A DNA stretch of 5,143 nt from Pseudomonadota bacterium (GTDB lineage Bacteria; Pseudomonadota; Alphaproteobacteria; Rhizobiales; Rhizobiaceae): NCBI GenBank assembly GCA_023419535.1, contig JAEZXX010000105.1:1-5143 (forward strand). The letters are read 5' to 3'. This document shows, one piece after another, positions 1-3,016 of the stretch (position 1 is its first letter; every line of letters starts with the position of its first letter). Position numbers and translations under genes: made by a program. Under the pieces are notes generated by a model, which was not told the origin of the DNA, made no database searches, and saw only the letters and a program-made list of their open reading frames with translations.

Positions 1-10
1 GGGCAGTCGG

Positions 11-44
11 CCGCCGTCCTTCGAAGGAAGGAAAAAGGCGGCGG
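11..44 (-). repeat. Inverted repeat with inner palindrome downstream of rpsO
   Basis: CCGCCG (11-16) and CGGCGG (39-44) are complementary arms. The perfect 12-bp palindrome TCCTTCGAAGGA (17-28) adjoins one arm. It sits after the rpsO hairpin, where a leader of the next gene (expected pnp) would lie. No start codon with a matching ribosome-binding site is present in 1-50. A role in pnp control is only a possibility. Confidence 0.45.
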
Positions 45-50
45 TCTAAG

Positions 51-87
51 CGAAAGGGCGGATGCCGCGACGGCGCCCGCCCTCTCG
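51..87 (-). terminator. Terminator-like hairpin after rpsO
   Basis: Minus-strand RNA folds AGGGCGG (83-77) with CCGCCCU (61-55), extended by CGAG/UUCG-type pairs at the base (87-84 with 54-51, one G-U). An inner GCCG/CGGC stem (74-71 with 67-64) carries a UCG loop, separated from the outer stem by two imperfect positions. UUU at 55-53 lies at the foot of the stem and is followed by CGCUU, so the U-tract is poor. E. coli has a leaky terminator at the same place between rpsO and pnp, and partial read-through is likely here too. Confidence 0.6.
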
Positions 88-93
88 AAACCT

Positions 94-363
94 TTAGCGG
101 CGCAGGCCGAGACGGCCGATCAGGGCCGTGTAGCGGTCTTCCTCGCGGTCCTTCAGATAGTCCAGAAGGCGGCGGCGCTGGGAGACCATCTTCAGAAGGC
201 CACGGCGGGAGTGGTTGTCCTTCTTGTGGCCCTTGAAGTGCTCGGTCAGGTTGGCGATGCGCTCGGAGAGCAGCGCGACCTGGACCTCGGGCGAACCGGT
301 GTCGCCGTCCTTGGTCGCGTATTCCTTGAGAAGCTCGGCCTTGCGCTCGGGCGTGATCGACAT
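94..363 (-). CDS. rpsO: 30S ribosomal protein S15
   Basis: S15 is a primary-binding protein of the 30S platform. It binds the three-way junction of helices 20-22 of 16S rRNA, allows S6/S18 and S11/S21 to assemble, and contributes to an intersubunit bridge. The product is 89 residues, the usual bacterial length, and starts MSITPERKAEL. Family hallmarks are DTGSPEVQVALLSERI (21-36) and the rRNA-binding segment HKKDNHSRRGLLKMVSQRRR (46-65), with H46, D49 and S52 at the positions that contact the junction; it ends RLGLRR and TAA. The frame stays open upstream to an ATG at 451-453, but those residues match nothing in S15. A Shine-Dalgarno precedes the chosen ATG. Expression probably comes from its own promoter or read-through past the terminator at 567-593, with possible control by the leader. 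A terminator-like hairpin follows seven bases after the stop; pnp normally comes next in this gene order. Confidence 0.98.
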   Translation of the reverse strand: MSITPERKAELLKEYATKDGDTGSPEVQVALLSERIANLTEHFKGHKKDNHSRRGLLKMVSQRRRLLDYLKDREEDRYTALIGRLGLRR

Positions 364-369
364 CGGGAT

Positions 370-376
370 CCCCTTT
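370..376 (-). promoter_or_regulatory. Shine-Dalgarno of rpsO
   Basis: The minus-strand bases AAAGGGG end six bases before the ATG at 361-363. This supports that start over the in-frame ATG at 451-453. The site overlaps the palindrome GGGATCCC (365-372). Confidence 0.8.
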
Positions 377-435
377 CTTGAAATCGGAGGGTTCGGTCGC
401 CCCGGGCCGGGATGTCGTCCAGCGAAGGGCCATGG

Positions 436-469
436 AAAATCGCCCTCCGGCATCGAGCTCGAAGGGCGA
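436..469 (-). terminator. Terminator-like hairpin in the rpsO leader (possible attenuator)
   Basis: Minus-strand RNA forms a 10-bp stem, UCGCCCUUCG (469-460) with CGGAGGGCGA (449-440), containing one U-G wobble and a ten-base loop, followed directly by UUUU (439-436). It lies 73 bases before the rpsO start. It may be a backup terminator for upstream transcripts, a conditional attenuator for rpsO, or simply a structural part of a regulatory leader. The short U-tract makes full termination uncertain. Confidence 0.5.
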
Positions 470-476
470 CGGTGTC

Positions 477-505
477 GATATACGCGTCTCCCGCGCCGAT
501 TACCA
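477..505 (-). promoter_or_regulatory. Candidate rpsO promoter (weak match)
   Basis: The minus strand carries TATATC at 482-477, the only clearly AT-rich -10-like hexamer between the upstream terminator and rpsO. A 17-bp spacer separates it from TGGTAA (505-500), which matches TTGACA poorly. If used, transcription would begin near 470, right at the 5' edge of the leader hairpin, giving a leader of about 107 bases. A promoter somewhere in 364-566 is required if the upstream terminator is efficient; this exact site is a guess. Confidence 0.3.
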
Positions 506-566
506 GCCCGCTTCGTCCTGGGAACGACCAGGGGCTGCTCCTCCGCTCCCTCAACGCCCCGGCACG

Positions 567-593
567 AAAAAGGGCGGACCCGAAGGCCCGCCC
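567..593 (-). terminator. Intrinsic terminator after the DUF4394-type gene
   Basis: Minus-strand RNA reads GGGCGG (593-588), then G-C-C, a UUCG tetraloop (584-581), G-G-U, CCGCCC (577-572) and UUUUU (571-567). This is a continuous 9-bp stem including one G-U wobble (587/578). It lies 27 bases after the TAA stop. The plus strand has a mismatch in place of the wobble and no U-tract, so the element works in one direction. It should separate the infB-to-DUF4394 transcripts from rpsO. Confidence 0.9.
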
Positions 594-620
594 CGCGAAG
601 CTTCGATGCTTCTACCAGTC

Positions 621-1406
621 TTACATCGCGGGCCCCGGCATAAAGGAGACGTCGCGGACCTCGCCGTCGACGCCTTCGAGCGGACCCGCCTCGGTGGCGG
701 CGCCGGATTCGAGGTCGACCGTGTAGACGGTGCCCCCGGTCACCAGCCAGGCGGTGTTCTCGCTCCCGTCCGACGAATGGATGTCGAAGGCGTAAGGGGC
801 CGTTCCCTCGACCCCGAGCTCGCCGATCGTCGCCAGCGTGCCGTCGTTCGGGGCGGTCTGCTGGAGCAGGGCGCCGAGGGTCGCGTCGATGTCGTACATC
901 GCAGTCGCCTCAGGCTTCTGGAAGGAGTTGGTATAGGCGACCGCCACCACGCCGGGCGTGGCGCCCGTGTTCTCGTCGGCCGCGTCGAAGGCGAGTTCGC
1001 CGTCCGTCGTCACCTCGCCGGTGTCGACGTTGATGCGAAGATTGGTCGTGCCGGAGACGACGCGCAGGCGGTCGGCGGCCGGGTTGAAGTCGACCGCGAC
1101 GGCGTCGGCCGCCGGAACCTCGGTGTTCAGCGTCGAGACTTCTTCGCTCGCGCCGGTCGACAAGTCGATGCGCACCACGCGGTTCTGGTCGTCGACGCCG
1201 TAGAGCTCGTTGTCGGCGGGACGGAAATCGATGCCGTGCAGGCGCTCCACGCCTTCCACTTCGACGGTCTCCTGGACCTCCCAGGTCTCGCTGTCGACGG
1301 TCACCAGCGTCGCGTCGTCGGTCAGGAAGACGGCGGGGACGGCGGCCGCCATGGCGGTCGAGGCCAGAAGCGCGCCAGCCCCGAGGGTCAGAGTGCGGAT
1401 GATCAT
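621..1406 (-). CDS. Exported DUF4394-type beta-propeller-like protein
   Basis: The 261-residue product begins with a typical Sec signal peptide: MIIR, a hydrophobic core TLTLGAGALLASTAMA and small residues for cleavage near A20-A22, so it is probably periplasmic or secreted. The mature part matches the pattern I know as DUF4394: HGIDFRPADNELYG (57-70), VDFNPAADRLRVV (105-117), NLRINVDTG (122-130), AYTNS (157-161) and YDID. Two motif types recur every 43-57 residues, as expected for propeller blades: hydrophobic-x-hydrophobic-D/N turns at D38, D81, N126, D174 and D231, and DF/DI motifs at D60, D106, D208 and near D252. The protein is very acidic, has one lysine (K164) and no cysteine. No catalytic motif is evident and the biochemical function is unknown. 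It has a strong Shine-Dalgarno and is closed by a strong terminator, which argues for a real, expressed gene. Its position between truB and rpsO is unusual, and a link to translation is not implied by its sequence. Confidence 0.9.
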   Translation of the reverse strand: MIIRTLTLGAGALLASTAMAAAVPAVFLTDDATLVTVDSETWEVQETVEVEGVERLHGIDFRPADNELYGVDDQNRVVRIDLSTGASEEVSTLNTEVPAADAVAVDFNPAADRLRVVSGTTNLRINVDTGEVTTDGELAFDAADENTGATPGVVAVAYTNSFQKPEATAMYDIDATLGALLQQTAPNDGTLATIGELGVEGTAPYAFDIHSSDGSENTAWLVTGGTVYTVDLESGAATEAGPLEGVDGEVRDVSFMPGPAM

Positions 1407-1412
1407 GGACTT

Positions 1413-1417
1413 CCTCC
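1413..1417 (-). promoter_or_regulatory. Strong Shine-Dalgarno of the DUF4394-type gene; 76-bp gap after truB
   Basis: GGAGG (extended GGAGGAA, 1411-1417) lies six bases before the ATG at 1404-1406 and decides this start. The rest of the 1407-1482 gap shows no clear -35/-10 pair and no terminator-like hairpin, which favours co-transcription from truB over an own promoter. A weak or alternative-sigma promoter cannot be excluded by eye. Confidence 0.8.
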
Positions 1418-1482
1418 GTTCGGTTGTCGTTCGCAGGAAGCTACGGATCGGGGCCGCTATGGTTTCATCGATGACCGAAGGT

Positions 1483-2475
1483 TTATCGCCCGCCGAAGAC
1501 GCGGCGGGGGTGGAACGCGCCCTCCTCCACCGTGCCTATGGCGACGAGGCGGCCGTGACCCGTCGCATAGGCTTCGTCGAGCGAGGCCGGGGCGTCGCGG
1601 CCCCGCAGGAGCACCGGGTTGCCCGAGCGCACGCGGCCCGCCTGCTCGTCGGACAGGCGAACCTCGTAGAGGTCGCATAGCGCGGTCGCAGGATCGAGGA
1701 TGAAGGCGTCGAGCGCCGAGAAGTCGGTGACGCGCGCCTTGGCGCCGGCGGTGATCGCCTCCTCGTCGAGCGTCTCGCGGCCCTCGTCGGCCGCCGCGTC
1801 GAGGTCCGCCACGGTGACGAAGTCCTCCTCGTCGAAGCCTCCGACGGCGGTGCGCCGCAGATCGACGATATGTCCGTAGCAGCCGAGATCGCGCCCCATG
1901 TCGCGCGCGATCGAGCGCACATAGGTGCCCTTGCCGCATTCGGCCTCGAAGACCGTGACGTCCGGGGACGGCGTCTCGACGATGGCGAGGTGGTGGACCT
2001 CGACCGTGCGCGCGGCGATCTCCACCGCCTCGCCCGAGCGGGCGACGTCATAGGCGCGCTCGCCGTCGATCTTGATCGCCGAGAACTGCGGCGGCACCTG
2101 GCTGATCGCGCCGGTGTAGCGCGGCAGCAGCGCTTCGATCGCCGCGATGTCGGGGCGGGCGTCGGAGGCGTTCACGACGGGGCCTTCGGTGTCGTCGGTC
2201 GTCGTCTCGGCGCCCCAGCGCACGGCGAAGCGGTAGGTCTTGCGACCGTCCATGACGTAGGGAACCGTCTTCGTCGCGTCGCCGAGGGCGATCGGCAGCA
2301 TGCCGGAGGCGAGCGGGTCGAGCGTGCCCGCGTGGCCGGCCTTCTGCGCGAAGTAGAGCCACTTGATCTTGGCGACCGCTTCGGTGGACCCCATGCCCTT
2401 CGGCTTGTCGAAGATCACCCAGCCCGAAACGGGGCGGCCCTTGGGCTTGCGGCCCTGGCGATGCTGCCGGCCCAT
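1483..2475 (-). CDS. truB: tRNA pseudouridine(55) synthase TruB
   Basis: TruB isomerises U55 to pseudouridine in the T-loop of most elongator tRNAs and also acts as a tRNA chaperone in the cytoplasm. The 330-residue product starts with a basic 15-residue tail, then GWVIFDKPKGMGST (18-31). The catalytic motif AGHAGTLDPLASGMLPIALG carries the nucleophilic aspartate at D53. Other family motifs are KTY with the conserved Tyr81, VPPQFSAIKIDGERAY (127-142) and GKGTYVRSIARD (181-192) with Arg187 at the position of the conserved active-site arginine, then HIVDLRRTAVG. Residues from about 255 form the C-terminal PUA-like part. The length and all key residues are intact (E. coli 314). The ATG at 2473-2475 overlaps the rbfA TGA and has a strong Shine-Dalgarno sequence. 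It ends in TAA, with no terminator hairpin in the following 76 bp, so read-through into the next gene is likely. Confidence 0.97.
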   Translation of the reverse strand: MGRQHRQGRKPKGRPVSGWVIFDKPKGMGSTEAVAKIKWLYFAQKAGHAGTLDPLASGMLPIALGDATKTVPYVMDGRKTYRFAVRWGAETTTDDTEGPVVNASDARPDIAAIEALLPRYTGAISQVPPQFSAIKIDGERAYDVARSGEAVEIAARTVEVHHLAIVETPSPDVTVFEAECGKGTYVRSIARDMGRDLGCYGHIVDLRRTAVGGFDEEDFVTVADLDAAADEGRETLDEEAITAGAKARVTDFSALDAFILDPATALCDLYEVRLSDEQAGRVRSGNPVLLRGRDAPASLDEAYATGHGRLVAIGTVEEGAFHPRRVFGGR

Positions 2476-2888
2476 CAGCGCTCCTCCCCTTCCTCGCCGT
2501 CGAGGTCGCGCGCGACTTCAGGCGAGCGCAGGAGCGCGTCGATGCGCGCGTAATTGTCGAAGCTGTCGTCTTCGCGAAAACGGATGTCGGGCATGTACTT
2601 CATCTGCCTGAGCGCAGGCGCGAGACGCCCGCGAATGAACTTGGCGTTGCGGTTCAGCGCTTCGACGAAGGGCGAGAGGTCCTCCTGGCCGAGCACGGTC
2701 AGATAGGCGGTGGCGAGCTTCAGGTCCGGCGACATGCGGACCTCCGTCACCGAGACCACGGCGCCCTTCAGCGCCGGGTCCTCGATCTCGCCGCGCTGGA
2801 GGACGGCGGTAAGCGCGTGGCGCACCGTCTCGCCCACGGAGAGCTGCCTCTGGGATGGGCCTTTCGGCGTATTGCGTGTCTTTGCCAT
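2475..2888 (-). CDS. rbfA: 30S ribosome-binding factor A (RbfA)
   Basis: RbfA is a small cytoplasmic KH-like RNA-binding protein that helps late 30S maturation around the 5' end of 16S rRNA and is needed for growth in the cold in E. coli. The product is 137 residues (E. coli 133). Recognisable family stretches are VVSVTEVRMSPDLKLATAYL (44-63) and the conserved helix-strand region FIRGRLAPALRQMKYMPDIR (84-103), followed by FREDDSFDNYARI. The ATG at 2886-2888 is chosen because the conserved family alignment begins with MAKTRNTPKG; an in-frame TTG at 2931-2933 would add 15 unrelated residues. No strong Shine-Dalgarno precedes this ATG (only ACGAGC-like bases), so translation may be modest or coupled to infB. 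The acidic tail GEEGEER is encoded by the purines that serve as the truB ribosome-binding site. The TGA stop overlaps the truB ATG by one base. Confidence 0.95.
   Translation of the reverse strand: MAKTRNTPKGPSQRQLSVGETVRHALTAVLQRGEIEDPALKGAVVSVTEVRMSPDLKLATAYLTVLGQEDLSPFVEALNRNAKFIRGRLAPALRQMKYMPDIRFREDDSFDNYARIDALLRSPEVARDLDGEEGEER
2481..2487 (-). promoter_or_regulatory. Shine-Dalgarno for truB, inside the rbfA coding end
   Basis: The minus-strand bases GGAGGAG lie five bases before the truB ATG and within the last codons of rbfA. With the TGATG stop/start overlap at 2473-2477 this supports the truB start and suggests translational coupling of rbfA and truB. Confidence 0.8.
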
Positions 2889-2939
2889 AGCTCGTGAACG
2901 CTGGATGGGTCCGGGAGGTTCGGCCGCGCCCAAGAGCGA

Positions 2940-2972
2940 GGAAGGCCCGGCGCGGGACGCGCCGGACCTTCC
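2940..2972 (-). other. Strong intercistronic RNA hairpin between infB and rbfA
   Basis: On the minus-strand transcript the bases fold into a 15-bp stem with a UCC loop: GGAAGG (2940-2945) pairs with CCTTCC (2967-2972), positions 2946 and 2966 make a G-U wobble, and CCGGCGCG (2947-2954) pairs with CGCGCCGG (2958-2965). On the plus strand the wobble would be an A-C mismatch, so the fold favours minus-strand RNA. It is followed by UCGCUCUU, a poor U-tract, and then rbfA. It could be a leaky terminator, an RNase processing site or a stabilising element at the infB mRNA end. The remaining 2889-3014 region shows no convincing promoter. Confidence 0.6.
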
Positions 2973-3000
2973 GTCTCTCTGGGGCCGAGCCTGATCCGTC

Positions 3001-3016
3001 GACGGCGAACGCCGTC
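3001..3016 (-). repeat. Small hairpin overlapping the infB stop codon
   Basis: The inverted repeat gacggc / gccgtc (3001-3006 and 3011-3016) with a four-base loop begins within the infB TGA stop codon when read on the minus strand. It is not followed by a U-tract, so it is not an intrinsic terminator. A six-base stem is common by chance in GC-rich DNA; a role in protecting the mRNA end or in termination is not shown. Confidence 0.3.

Larger units (their letters stand above)
364..470 (-). promoter_or_regulatory. rpsO 5' leader with alternative RNA folds, candidate S15 autoregulatory element
   Basis: The leader holds two mutually exclusive hairpins. The arm CGGAGGGC (449-442) can pair with GCCCTTCG at 467-460 or with the identical GCCCTTCG at 430-423. 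CCCUU within the second copy is also complementary to AAGGG of the Shine-Dalgarno, and CGACATC (417-411) is complementary to GATGTCG (364-358), which spans the start codon. Ribosomal protein S15 is known to repress its own mRNA through structured leaders in several phyla, reportedly including Alphaproteobacteria. That this leader binds S15 is inference. Many alternative pairings exist in such GC-rich RNA. Confidence 0.45.

Noticed and set aside
451..453. Upstream in-frame ATG as the rpsO start
   Set aside because: S15 is 89 residues from the chosen ATG and begins with the family N-terminus there; the extra 30 residues fall in structured leader sequence and lack a clear family match.
521..525. 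GGAAC on the plus strand as an EcfG-type -35 element
   Set aside because: No CGTT-like -10 follows at 16-18 bases and no plus-strand gene lies downstream.
517..532. Small inverted repeat cctgg/ccagg with a six-base loop upstream of rpsO
   Set aside because: A five-base stem is expected by chance at this GC content and is not followed by a U-tract.
378..1703. Long plus-strand open frame (441 codons) across the rpsO leader, the DUF4394-type gene and the end of truB
   Set aside because: It is antisense to well-supported genes, its translation is Arg/Gly/Ala-rich without any family motif, and open frames of this kind are expected opposite high-GC genes.
1870..2553. Plus-strand open frames opposite truB/rbfA (1870-2553) and opposite infB (3033-3668)
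   Set aside because: They are antisense shadows of conserved genes with no ribosome-binding site or recognisable domain.
2931..2933. Upstream in-frame TTG as the rbfA start
   Set aside because: It lies just after the intercistronic hairpin and would add 15 residues unlike RbfA; the ATG at 2886-2888 fits the family N-terminus.
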